Source of the DNA: Rallus limicola
Lineage: Eukaryota; Chordata; Aves; Gruiformes; Rallidae
DNA length: 64,000 nucleotides
NCBI GenBank assembly: GCA_022605955.1
Contig: JAKCOZ010000012.1
Span: forward strand, 20,617,015-20,681,014
Reading direction: 5' to 3'
The position numbers were made by a program, and so were the translations under genes. Below are positions 12,321 through 22,360 of the stretch, piece by piece (within the stretch, counting starts at the first letter, position 1; every line of letters starts with the position of its first letter). Under the pieces are notes generated by a model. The model saw only the letters and a list, made by a program, of their open reading frames with translations. It ran no database searches and was not told where the DNA came from.

Positions 12321-15300
12321 TCTGCTCCTTTGGGGAGATCTCTAGTTTCTCAGTGTTTCTGTGAAACTCTAACCCCTGTGAGGCAGTGGCTGAAGGGAGC
12401 ACAGGGAAGGGACTTCCCACAAGTCAGGAGCAGAGAAAATATCTCCCGAAGGCCAGCCCTGTGAGCCCATGCATGAGTATCCTCGGTGTGCACGTCCGTG
12501 GGTGTCAGCATCTTTATGGCCTCTGGATGAAAGAAAAAGCTTGCTCGGAGCTGGGCACTCCAGCCTGGCATCACTGAGCTTGGCAAGCACAGCCCAGTGG
12601 CTGCTCTCTCATTCCTGCCCTGCAGAAAAAAGTCAGGCTTTCTTGCAGCTGAAAGATTCATGACCTGTGACGGAAACTTTTATCTATATCCTGAAAATAG
12701 AGCTGGTCTGTTCCTCAACTCCCAGGAAAATAGCAGCAGCAGAAGGTGGAGCAGGCAGGCAACAGCAATGGCAGTTCTTTTCCCGATTCCCCCCTACCCC
12801 CCCCCCCCCAAGTCTCTTTTGCTAAGTGACCTCCAGCTGCTGCTGCTTCTGCCACCTTCATCTGGGGAGCAGCACCAAAACAAACCGTGTCCCTTCAGAG
12901 CGCTGTGGCATCCACAAACCCAGCATGGGCTGCTGCAGACAAGCTGCTGCTCTGCTGCAGTACTGCTCACAGGCCAGCGCTCTTGGGATTCGTAGCCAGT
13001 CCCCTGCAGAGAGTTAGTAGCTTCTCTTACCCCCAGTCCAATTGCACCAAAACCTGCATGGCTGTTGTTAGCACAGTTCTGGCTTCCTGCTGGTTGATCC
13101 ACCGAGACAAGAGGGATGTGAGGAATAGGTCAAGGCAGTTCCTGATGCACTGCACATCTGGAGGATGGCTTGGTGCTTTCACTGGGTTTGCTCCTGCCTG
13201 CTGGAAGAGGCCATAGCTCTGTGCCATAGTGATGCATCGCAGCAGGTAGTGGGATTAGTGCAGAAAGATACAATTCTTATGGGGCACAGTGAAGGACCGT
13301 CCAACCTGCACATAGTAGATGATGTCTCCTTAGTTCATGTAAGAAAGGCTGGTTGAGGATAAGCGTGGCTGAGATACTACCCATGACAGTACCTCTGGAC
13401 TCATTTTCTTAGAAGTAACTGAAGCATCAGGAATGCCAGTTGAGAAATTCTTATCTGATCAAGCATCTCTTCAACTCCTTCTGCAACTGATCCTGTCTTC
13501 TGAGCATGAAGGTACTTGCAAAGTCCATAAATTTACTATCATTTTCAAGTCAGGAGGCAAAGGGCACTCTCTGTTCCTGCAAGTATCTGTATGTTTTCTT
13601 TTAAAAAGTTGTGGCCATGAAGAGTGTACTGCAGTGTCCAGGTGGTATTGTCTGAAATGGAAATAAAAGTTCATAAGTGGGTGTCCAGATTCTATGTGCA
13701 TTTGAGAAGTACATGGTCCTTCAGGAGAGAGGAGTGAACATTGGCTTTTGAGAAGCTTCTTTGTGTCACAGGGTTAAAGATGGGAAAATAAGCCTAGATT
13801 TGTATTCATTGCAGAGGAGACAGTTTCCCAGAGGTAAAGAGCTCAGACCAACCCTCCCTTCCTTTTGGTGCTGTGTGAGACCTACTAGAGTTTCTCCAGC
13901 AGAGACACTGAATCCCTCTTGTAGTCCTTTGTAACTGGCACTGATATTTCTACAGCTTCTCTTTTTTTTCAGATGAACTGAAAAGACTGTGTCAAATAAA
14001 GAGCACAAATCTTGTCTTGGACAAAAATAGCAGATAGAAAAATTAAAAAGACCCAGAGGACAGAAAATTAGTATTTAAAAGACAGACAGACACAGGTCCA
14101 TTTTTCAGATTGACTGAGTTTTGGCTCACATTTTCTTGTACTCTCTGTATGAATGCCAGGAGCTCTTGGAGCTAGAGGTGGACTGCTGAATCTGCTGCCA
14201 CCATCCTGAGTGCAGACACGTTGGGGCAGCTCCAGGGTTACAGAAAGAAGAGACTTGCCCTCCTGAAAATACCTCAGATTTTCTTCCAAAGATGAATTTC
14301 TCCAGAGAAAGGAAACAGTCTTCAAAAGTCGCTCATTAAGGAAATTTTTATGAATCTTGTGGATACCATTTGGGATTACTCTGGTGCTGAAGGATTCATT
14401 GCCATCTTTTGTCACTGAGCAATATGTGTGAATGTGGATGCTGATACTTCCCCCTGGCTTATTCCCAAGGAGAATGCAGCTAAAAAGAGGGACTGGCACT
14501 CATAGTCTCTGTGGCTGCTCAATGTGCTGTTGACTTCTTGGGCTATACTTTATTTCCTTGTGTTTCAGTTTGCTCATTTGTAAAGTAAATATTTTTTTCT
14601 GTTGCTGAAGGTATTTGTAAAACCAGGTGGTGTTCATAGAGAGCTCTGAGACCAGAATCACCTGGCTCCATTGGAGTGGATAGACTGCTGCTACTCAAAC
14701 CCAAGGTCAAGCTGACCTTGATTGCTGGACACAACTGAGTTGCCTTTCCCCCCTCCCCCCGCTTCTTAAAATAGATGCACTGAAAACAGTTCACTCCCTT
14801 TTGCCATTTCTGCAGATTCCCTTTTACTCTGAGAGCTTGCTTCAAGTCAAATGGTCAAGCTGTAAAAGGCTTCCATCCATCCGGTGGACGCCTCAGAATG
14901 AGAGGAAGCCAGCAAAGATGACACCATAGCAGACATGAGCTGCCCGAACTCAGCTATTACAGAGGACTTTTCCCCATCACCTCATCTGAGTACTAAATAG
15001 CCGAGAAGTAATTATGCCTAATGCTTCCTGATGTCTTCCCTCTTTGCACATGGTAAGCTATTCTGCTTCTGAAACACTCGCCTCATGTTCATGGCATTTG
15101 GCCTGCAGCAGTGAGGTTGAGTCCAGCCCCAGATCATCTAAAACATTTTCTTCTAATAGATGGCTCACCATAAGCTGGAAATGCGTCACACACCAGCCAG
15201 TTATTTCCACATCATAAACTCCTAATGCTTCTTTAGACTGATGGGGTTTTGTATTTGCTAAGACCTGGAAATGTGCCAACTATTCTTCCATGCATGACGC

Positions 15301-16921
15301 TTCTTTTATTTTAGCCACTGTTGAGTTAATCGCTGGGTATTTCTGGTGTTTGAAAGCCCTTCCATTTGCTCCTGGGTATTAGCTTTAAGCACCAGGCCAC
15401 TCCACAGCTAGGAGCACCCTGTATAGCGGGGACGTGGAACATTTGTGTGGAGATGTGACCTCCCACCCTGGCTGTGGAGTTTGCTTTGCATTGCAGGCAT
15501 TCCCACGACTTCAGGGAATTCCTGAGGGCAGGAGCTGAACTGTCCTCATGTCTGGGCTCCCACTTGATGTGCTCCTGAACATTTTTTTAAGCTCTGCATG
15601 CCATCAATCCTATTTCCCCACTTCTTTCCTTTTTTCCTCCTCCACCCACCTTCCCCACTAAAATCCCAGTTGATGCAATTGACTGCCTGTCCCAAGAACT
15701 AAAAGGCAATTCCACTTCATTAATCACTTTGCTAGCTGGTTTCTAATGGTCTTATCAACATGCTTTGCCATCTGCGAACTATCCCATCTTCAAAATGCTC
15801 TGCCTGCTCACCTCTCCCTTTAATTTGTTCCTTTTATAGCAAGACTCCGGTAACTGCAGAATTTCCTCTTTTCCCCACTGACTCCAAGTCTGATGTGCTT
15901 TCCAGATTCTCCAGCTGCTCAACACTAGTTAAGATTGTGCCAACTTGTCAGTGATAAACCCTTCTTTCTTTATTTTTTTTTTTTTCCCAGAGCTTGTGTG
16001 TACATAGCTTCAAGCACAAAAACCTGCTTCAGCCCTGAAGCTTGGCAGACAGCAGCTCAGGCCAGGAGAAAATATATTTGCCAGGTTAAAAACAATGATA
16101 ATACATTTGGCAATTTTTCATTACTGAGAGTGTAAAAATAATAGTTGGTGTGATGGAGGAGTTTATGAGCTTATTTAACTAAAAATGAGTTTGATTTAGC
16201 ACGAGGATTCTTGCAAGCCTTATTGCAGTGCTCTAAATCCCTCCTCTTTCCTCTTCTGAGGTTAATGCAGTAACAGTCCCACAAAGATGAGAATGTATTC
16301 TGCAACTTTACACTTTCTTCTCTCAATGCATCCAGAAACCCAGGAGTTAATTGTATCCACAAACCTACTTGCATATGCACACACATGCAAATCCATACCG
16401 GAGAATGCATGCGTGGGTTGTTTTGTCTTTGCCCTTTCTGAAAGCTCTGACCTTGTATCAACTCTTTTGTAGCGGTAGAAGAACTGCTCCTTCCAGAGCT
16501 CTGCAGAGCTGTTCTCCACAAACAAAAGCTTCACCTCCTCAAGGAGTGGCACAAAGTATCTGTGAGCCACCGTTCATGAATCCTGGCTTGCCAGGCTGAC
16601 AGCAGACCTCACCACATGCCGTGCATCCTTCAAATGTCAGCTCCCCTAGGGACTGCATTTCAAAGGACAGCAATAATAGTAATGCTTTTCACTTCTGCCA
16701 CACTTCTCATCACAGGGTAGCAAACCGTTTGATCACCACTAGGTCCTGACTACAGGCTTGGAATAACTCTGCAAAAGAGGGGCGTGCTGGCCTCCTTGAG
16801 CCTAGGAGCAAAAAAATCCTTGACTCCAGTGCGAACCTCACTGGACTGCCTGCTAGGGCCATGGCCTGCTTGTGCTGAGCCAGCTGTGGGACTAGAGGTT
16901 TGGACATGACTAGGATGTTGT
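12321..16921. other. Non-coding stretch, no gene recognised
   Basis: Low-complexity sequence includes 13 C at 12797-12809, 13 T at 15973-15985 and a C-rich run near 14748-14760. Two protein-looking open frames occur on the - strand (13027-13227 and 15058-15279), but neither has convincing flanking splice signals or a recognised domain. A possible + strand exon at 15991-16084 follows a very strong polypyrimidine tract. A short MIR-like motif is at 14559-14593. Confidence 0.5.
14559..14593 (+). repeat. Possible MIR fragment
   Basis: The phrase 'tgtgtttcagtttgctcatttgtaaagtaaatatt' resembles the MIR core (CTCAGTTTCCTCATCTGTAAAATGGGGATAAT). Only about 35 bases match and no flanking MIR sequence is visible, so chance is possible. 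Confidence 0.28.
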
Positions 16922-17080
16922 GGAAGGAAGGAAAGGAAGGAAGGAAGGGAGGGAGGAAGGAAGGGAGGAAGGGAGGGAGGGAGGGAGGGAGGAAGGAAGG
17001 AAGGAAGGAAGGAAGGAAGGAAGGAAGGAAGGAAGGAAGGAAGGAAGGAAGGAAGGAAGGAAGGAAGGAAGGAAGGAAGG
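16922..17080. repeat. (GGAA)n microsatellite, about 159 bp
   Basis: The left part (16922-16990) mixes GGAA and GGGA units. The right part (about 16991-17080) is a perfect GGAA array of roughly 22 units. One strand is pure purine and the other pure pyrimidine. Because the 4-bp unit cycles through three frames with no stop, both strands show long artificial open frames (Lys/Glu/Gly/Arg on +, Phe/Leu/Pro/Ser on -). The perfect half is likely length-polymorphic. It ends 8 bp before the LTR target-site duplication. Confidence 0.97.
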
Positions 17081-17088
17081 ACAGACAA

Positions 17089-17094
17089 GGCAGG
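17089..17094. repeat. Target-site duplication, left copy (GGCAGG)
   Basis: GGCAGG lies immediately left of the LTR and is repeated exactly at 17360-17365 on the right. A 6-bp duplication is the length made by alpharetroviral integrase. Confidence 0.8.
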
Positions 17095-17359
17095 TGTTGC
17101 CTTCAGAAGGCGTGGTGACCTGGTTAAGAAACGGCGCAACGGCCACCCCCAGGCCGCTCAGGCCATCAGCTCGCAGACACCAATGTGGTGGACGGCAAAT
17201 GGCATTTATTGGTGAGTGGAACAGCATTATATAGCTTAGGTTTACAACGTCACTCCGTCTGCTTACATCATGAGCTAAATGCTATTGGCTATCCAGAGAG
17301 GGGCCCTACATTTCCGTACAGCACGACATCTTCCGACCGCCAGGCCCTAACTACCTACA
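17095..17359 (-). mobile_element. Solo LTR of an alpharetrovirus-related endogenous retrovirus
   Basis: Read on the - strand the 265-bp element begins TGTAGG and ends GGCAACA, so it has the TG...CA ends of a retroviral LTR. It is flanked by exact 6-bp duplications (GGCAGG). In order it shows a U3 with a CCAAT box ('gatagccaatagc'), a TATA-like 'ctatataatg' (17224-17236), then 'caataaatgccatttg' with AATAAA at 17210-17205, then 'tccaccacattggtgt'. The last two phrases match the R/U5 of avian leukosis-type LTRs, where AATAAA is also followed by GCCATTTG and CCACATTGGTGT. TATA and poly(A) signal lie about 15-20 bp apart, giving the very short R typical of that group. No gag, pol or env sequence flanks it, so the provirus was lost by LTR-LTR recombination. 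The intact duplication and clear motifs suggest a fairly young insertion. Confidence 0.87.
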
Positions 17360-17365
17360 GGCAGG
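17360..17365. repeat. Target-site duplication, right copy (GGCAGG)
   Basis: Exact copy of the six bases at 17089-17094, directly after the ...CCTACA end of the LTR. It fixes the right boundary of the insertion. Confidence 0.8.
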
Positions 17366-18065
17366 TAGAGCTATGAGATCCTGCTTTTACTGAATGCAGA
17401 CTGTGAATTAAACTGATTCAGCCCAAAGTGTTTTCAAGTCACAGCAAACTGACGTAAATCACAGTAAACATAACTGCCTGCAAGATCACCTCTGCATTAT
17501 CAGCTTACCTCCTTATTTATAATCCCAGAGCCATCCCTACTTGCACAAATGCGTAAAGGTGGACGAAACCTCACACTTCAAGATAGATGAAACCTCTAAA
17601 CATTTCATGATGCCTAGAAAATAGTTTAGACAATGCAGTAAGTTTGCTATGAGTCATAATGCACAACAATTAATAACAAGAACACAGCTTCTGCCCAAAT
17701 CCCTATAAGCACAAAACAAAAGCCTTCCTGTTATAAACACAGAATCACACTAGATTGCTTAATTCCACCCCAAAACACTTCAGATCCCCAGTCCCACTGG
17801 AGAGCTTTATAGCTACCAAAAATCCAATAGATGAAACCAAAAAGGCATGGCAAAACCCAGACTGTCCAAATTAAAGCCTCTGAGATTCTCTGTAAATCCA
17901 TCACAGCACATAAAAGTCATTAATTTATCTCCTGGTTTCACATCCTCCTGACAGCTTAGTATCCAAATGCATTATCAGTGGCCATTCCTTTGCAGTTGGT
18001 AACAGCCAAAAGAAAATCAGGACGGAAAGGGCTTGTGGTTGCCACACAGACCCAGGCATAACCAG
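17366..18065. other. Non-coding stretch, nothing recognised
   Basis: AT-rich unique-looking sequence between the LTR and a MIR relic. No gene, repeat or strong regulatory motif is recognisable. Confidence 0.55.
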
Positions 18066-18240
18066 GAGCTGCACTTTGCCACAGGCTTGGTGTATCCTTG
18101 CGGTCAAATCATTTAACCTTTTTGTGACCCATCTCCCTCTCCATCCTGGATAACAACTGCTGATTTACTTCACAAGGCTCTTGTGAAGCTCCATTTGTCA
18201 ATGCCTGTGATGTATTATTTATTGCCAGAGACATAAACAA
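18066..18240 (+). repeat. Old MIR-type SINE
   Basis: The order of phrases follows MIR closely: 'ggagctgcactttgccacaggcttggtgtatccttgcggtcaaatcatttaacctttttgtg', then a degraded CTCAGTTTCC section, then 'ttcacaaggctcttgtgaagct', corresponding to MIR's CTGCCACTTGCTAGCTGTGTGACCTTGGGCAAGTCATTTAACCTC and CTCACAGGGTTGTTGTGAGGATT. It covers more of the consensus than the 6.0-kb copy. The alignment was made by eye. Confidence 0.65.
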
Positions 18241-19082
18241 TTGCATCCTGAAGATGCTGAGCACATCACCTGCATTTTGATTTCTGCCAAAACCTCTCTT
18301 CTACTTAGGGCAAACCCTTCCTTTCTCCTTCACTCGCCTAATAGTCTTTTATTCAGTGATGATTAAGTTTAACAAGCCAATATGCATGTTTGGGGCCATG
18401 AAGTCAGCTCCCAATTACCGACTTCCCCTAACAGGGGAGGCTCAAGGGAAAGCTGCTGGGTTTGTGATGCAGTGGTGGCAAACAGCATCACTAGTTTTGA
18501 GGACTCTTTGCATGATGCTTGCAATTGGTGGTCCTGTCAGCATCTTCAGCAAGCTGTTACACATGTCTGAAGGACAGGTTTTAGGATAATATGCCCTGCA
18601 TAGATACTTAAAGCGCAGCAGGATAAACATATGTGAAGGAAAAGCTGAACAGAGCCCTGATATAGCACATCTATCTCTCTTAATGCTACACAGGATACAT
18701 GTATCTGGGAAAAGGCACATAAAAAGAAGTACATTTTCTATAAATCTTGGTGAAAATACTGGTTTGTTTTTAGTATTTTTTCTTCTGGAGACTCTGGTAT
18801 ATCAGGCTCCCTTGCTCCTGTTATAAAACCTGATGACAAACTAGGCAGTGGCTAGATTTAACATCCCCACTGACCTTATCTAACTGACCTTGCACCAAAA
18901 CAGCACGGTGTGCTGCCAAATCTTCCCATTCTCTTCAGTATCTGAAGTCTCAGGAGCTCCATCTCCTAAATATTTTTGTATCTGCTGACCTTATTGCATT
19001 GCCCAGAAACAAAACTGCCAGGCAGTCGGTGGGAGCATTTAAGCATGCTCACAAAAGGGGGAGCTCTGAGTGCAAAACTCAC

Positions 19083-19137
19083 CTCTGAAAATGCAAAAGT
19101 GCTGGGTGTGCCTGGGTGATGGGAGGGTTGTAACTTA
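19083..19137 (-). CDS. Possible 55-nt exon
   Basis: On the - strand a pyrimidine-rich tract (CCTTCTTCCTCTCAG) precedes the segment and a strong donor (CAGAG|GTGAGTTT) follows it. The open frame reads KLQPSHHPGTPSTFAFSE. The surrounding frame stays open for 100 codons, so openness adds little. No family is recognised. Confidence 0.2.
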
Positions 19138-19477
19138 CTGAGAGGAAGAAGGTCCCTGTCACTAAAATAAATTTGGCTTCCAAATTCAACCATGAATGAG
19201 TATTTGACTAAAATCCTGTCATGCTTGGGAAGGCTGAAGATGGCTTGAAAGATAACGAAGGGTTGCATTTCTAGGGATGCATGGTCTCAGTTTAGGGAGA
19301 AACCTTCTCAGCACTTAAAAATAAACCAACAGAAAGTTAGAAATGTACCTCGTGACGAGTTTTGTGTTATGCCACTTGTTATGCAAGCCAAAACTGGGTT
19401 TAACAGAAAATGGCACTGGCTTTTCAATCATTAATGGCACAATCAACTAAAATACATAATCGGTTGCAGTGAACACA

Positions 19478-19494
19478 GTGTTTGTAAACACGTG
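19478..19494. promoter_or_regulatory. Forkhead-type near-palindrome overlapping a CACGTG E-box
   Basis: GTGTTTGTAAACAC (19478-19491) contains the forkhead core GTAAACA and, on the other strand, a variant copy. It overlaps CACGTG (19489-19494), a canonical bHLH site. Single sites like these are common by chance. The interest comes from the cluster of AATTA/ATTAAT and ATGCAAT motifs within 150 bp on both sides. Confidence 0.3.
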
Positions 19495-21134
19495 CAATTA
19501 AAGTGGAATAAGATTCAATTATAATGGGTTATGTGTGCATAATAATGCAGATCATGCAATTCTTATTAGTTGGGCTGTACCCTGAGCTCAGTTCAGGAGG
19601 AAATGATATTGAAATGTGCTATAATGAAGAGGAAATTTTAATGAGAAGACAAGGTTGAAAAAATATTACTCAAAGCAAGAGAAATGAAAGAGTCCGGAGG
19701 CAGAATACAAATGACAGTAATACAAAGTCATTTGGCTGTAGCTCTGGCTTCATGAAAAGATCAGAAATTCACACTTGACAGCTGCCAGGAAGCAGGTACA
19801 CAGAATTTGCCCCACTGGTTGCCACTTTTGGGAGAGCAGGTCCAAGCTCTCCCTCCAGATAAGCTCTCTACAAGCTCTGCTCATTGTAGGAGCTTCACGT
19901 GGTGCCAGTGACAGAAGAATTTCACTCTCAGTGCTCCAGGAGTGTCCAGCTTCTCCCAGGCTGCTACTTTTTTGGTCAGGGCAAATAAGTACTCCCAAAG
20001 ATGCTTATTTTATTTCCACTTTTTCCCCCTGATAGTATAGGCTTACATCCAAGGCAGGTATCACGCACATGAACTTTCCCTTGGTTTAATCCCTCACAGA
20101 AGTTGGTTCACTTCACATGAATTGCTTGAATTAACCATCACAGGGAGTGGGGGAAGGCCAGACTGCATTTTCCAATGCACAGAGAATTACAGCCTAGGTG
20201 ATACTGCACACGTAAGAGCTGATCTCAGCTAAACCATGCAGACCTTGTCTAATTCCAGAAACAGATAGCTCACAAACTACTTCACAAAGCCCTGTGATAA
20301 TTGGTACATGTGTCTAACAATGCAGAGTGTGCTACACCGGTTAGTACGGGGCTCTGACTTGACTTAATCAATATTTGAGAGGTGAAAGCAATACAGCGTA
20401 TGAGGTAAAACAAAATAAATGAGAAAACCAAGGTGCTGTGTTGCATTAGCTACACGGTGCTTAGGAGGCTGAAAAGCTAAAAAATAACTTGTATTGTCTT
20501 GGACAAGGCACTTGGGTATCTGCCCTGAGCTGGCGGCTGTTGGCACAGAGTGGCTTCGCTTAAGGACATTAAGGTGTGCTTCTGTAGAGGGGTAACAAGT
20601 GGCTGTAAGTGTGGGAGATTAAATTGGAAATTTGACATGGAAGAAGAAACCTCTGTGCATGTCTGGTCCCACAACACCACCAATCATACAAAATCTCAGA
20701 TGGTCAAGGAAAACAATGTCCAGAGACCAGATTCCAAATTCCTCGTTCTGAACAAATGGTCCCTGGAGGAAAATTGAAATTATGTGAAGGAAATGGTACT
20801 GTCCCCACAGCTCACAACTCACAGTAGTCTCATACATCTTCATGCATTCGTTGTGCTAGGGATGTGTGCCATTCCCACAGAAAGCAGTAAAAAGCACAGT
20901 GGTCTTCTGGCTCTCCTGGGGGACTGGGCAATTATGTCCCACTGAACATCTTCTGGCTTCTTTGTCAGTCTAACAGCAAGTGCTGCAACCTATGAGTCTT
21001 CACTTACCAGGATTTGTTTTTTCTGAATATTTGGTCCATGGTTCCTTTTCTTGCTTCCAGCTCATGTTTCTTTTACATCCTACCGTGCTACTTAATTCTT
21101 CCTTGTCTTTGGTGTTTACACCATGCAGCACTAG

Positions 21135-22360
21135 ATTGTAATGTCTCTCCATAGCCATTTTTCTCTGAGTGACAGTATATTACAAATTCAGTTCTTCCAG
21201 TACTGATTTAGCTCCTTTAATCTTTCTTTATAAATGAATCTCTCTGTCCCCTTGATAATTTTTGTTGCTCTTCTCTGAACTCACTACAATTTTTCAATAT
21301 CTCCTTGCTAATGAGTTTCCCAGAACTGAACACGGTGTTCCAGGTACAGAAAGAGCAGAGTGGCATCAAGGTGGTCTGGACCTGTGCTGCCCTGAACTGC
21401 CCTGCCCTTTTGCTGCCCTATCTCATTTCTAACTCAGGTCTAACTCATGCCCACAATTTTGGAAGGAGAAGGTGGAATTTCACCTACTGTTCTGTTTCAG
21501 GTATTTGGCCAGCAAATTCTAAAATGCTAAATGTGGTTTATTTTTTTTTTCTTTAGCAAGTAATTTTAGGTGTTCAAATCTGTTCTGAAGACTGCAGTTT
21601 GAACTTTAAGCAGCATCATCCATGTGGAAGTCAAACCCCTGCTCATTATGCCACTAAATTAGTGAATAACCAAGCTGAATGTGTAATTCAAAACCTCCCA
21701 TCTAGGAAGGACACAGAGGTACAGGAGGTTTTTCATAAAGTCTTCAGGCTAGCAGGACTCACATCTACAGAAGCAGGCACACAGAATTACAAACCAAGAC
21801 CTCCTTTCCTCCTGCCTGTGAAAAATGATGGATCTGGTTTGTTCCAGTTAACAGGAAAACTGGTCAAATTCTCCCATTCTGTAGCCAACTCTGAATTCAT
21901 TTTCCAGCATCCTGACCCAGCTGCTCCTCTCTCTGGATTTGTCTGCATCTTTTGTGGAGGATTTTGGTTCCTCCTAATTTCATCTCATCTGCATATCTTA
22001 CTAAAATGTTTCTTCCTCCTCCATTTCTAGATGAACAGTGAGAACATTAAATAAAACTTACTTAAGAATAGGCTTTGTAGCTCTTCTATGGTCTCCTCAT
22101 CTTCAACTCCATGCTTTGCCACTCACTGTTAACCTCTCTTTATAGCCTTCCAGCCTGTTTTCAATCAAGACGACAGTGTTCATCTCCAAGCTGATTTAAA
22201 TTAATTTTTCTAGAAAGATTTCATGAGGCACAGTATCAAACACACTACTCAGATGCAAATATATTACAGCTCCAGCATTCCCTTCATCCGTTAATTTTCT
22301 GTTTCTATCAAAAAAGCAATCAACTTTGTCTGGTGAGATTTATTCTTGCTAGACCGACGC
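21135..22360 (-). mobile_element. Ancient CR1/L3-like LINE relic, antisense, interrupted
   Basis: Two blocks match the antisense strand of amniote CR1 in the right order. At 21220-21370: 'ttgttgctcttctctgaactcac', 'tttcaatatctccttgctaatgag', 'cccagaactgaacacggtgttccaggt', which corresponds to the CR1 section ending CCCAGAACTGAACACAGTACTCCAGGT. At about 21930-22355: 'aatttcatctcatctgcatatctta', 'cagcctgttttcaatcaagacgacagtgttcatct', 'tcatgaggcacagtatcaaacac', 'cattcccttcatccgttaat', and 'gtctggtgagatttattcttgct'. The second block is complementary to reverse-transcriptase coding sequence. About 21600-21880 does not match and may be an insertion or highly diverged. The element is much more eroded than the 11-kb copy and cannot be active. 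Confidence 0.78.

Larger units (their letters stand above)
18241..21134. other. Non-coding stretch with a possible enhancer at 19420-19720
   Basis: No gene recognised. 19420-19720 is dense in AT-rich homeodomain-type and POU-type sites next to a forkhead-type near-palindrome and an E-box (described separately). A possible short exon on the - strand lies at 19083-19137. The remainder shows nothing recognisable. Confidence 0.5.

Noticed and set aside
16750..17234. Long open frames on both strands across the microsatellite
   Set aside because: The 4-bp unit lacks stops in every frame, so the frames are an artefact of the repeat (Lys/Glu/Gly/Arg or Phe/Leu/Pro/Ser periodic peptides).
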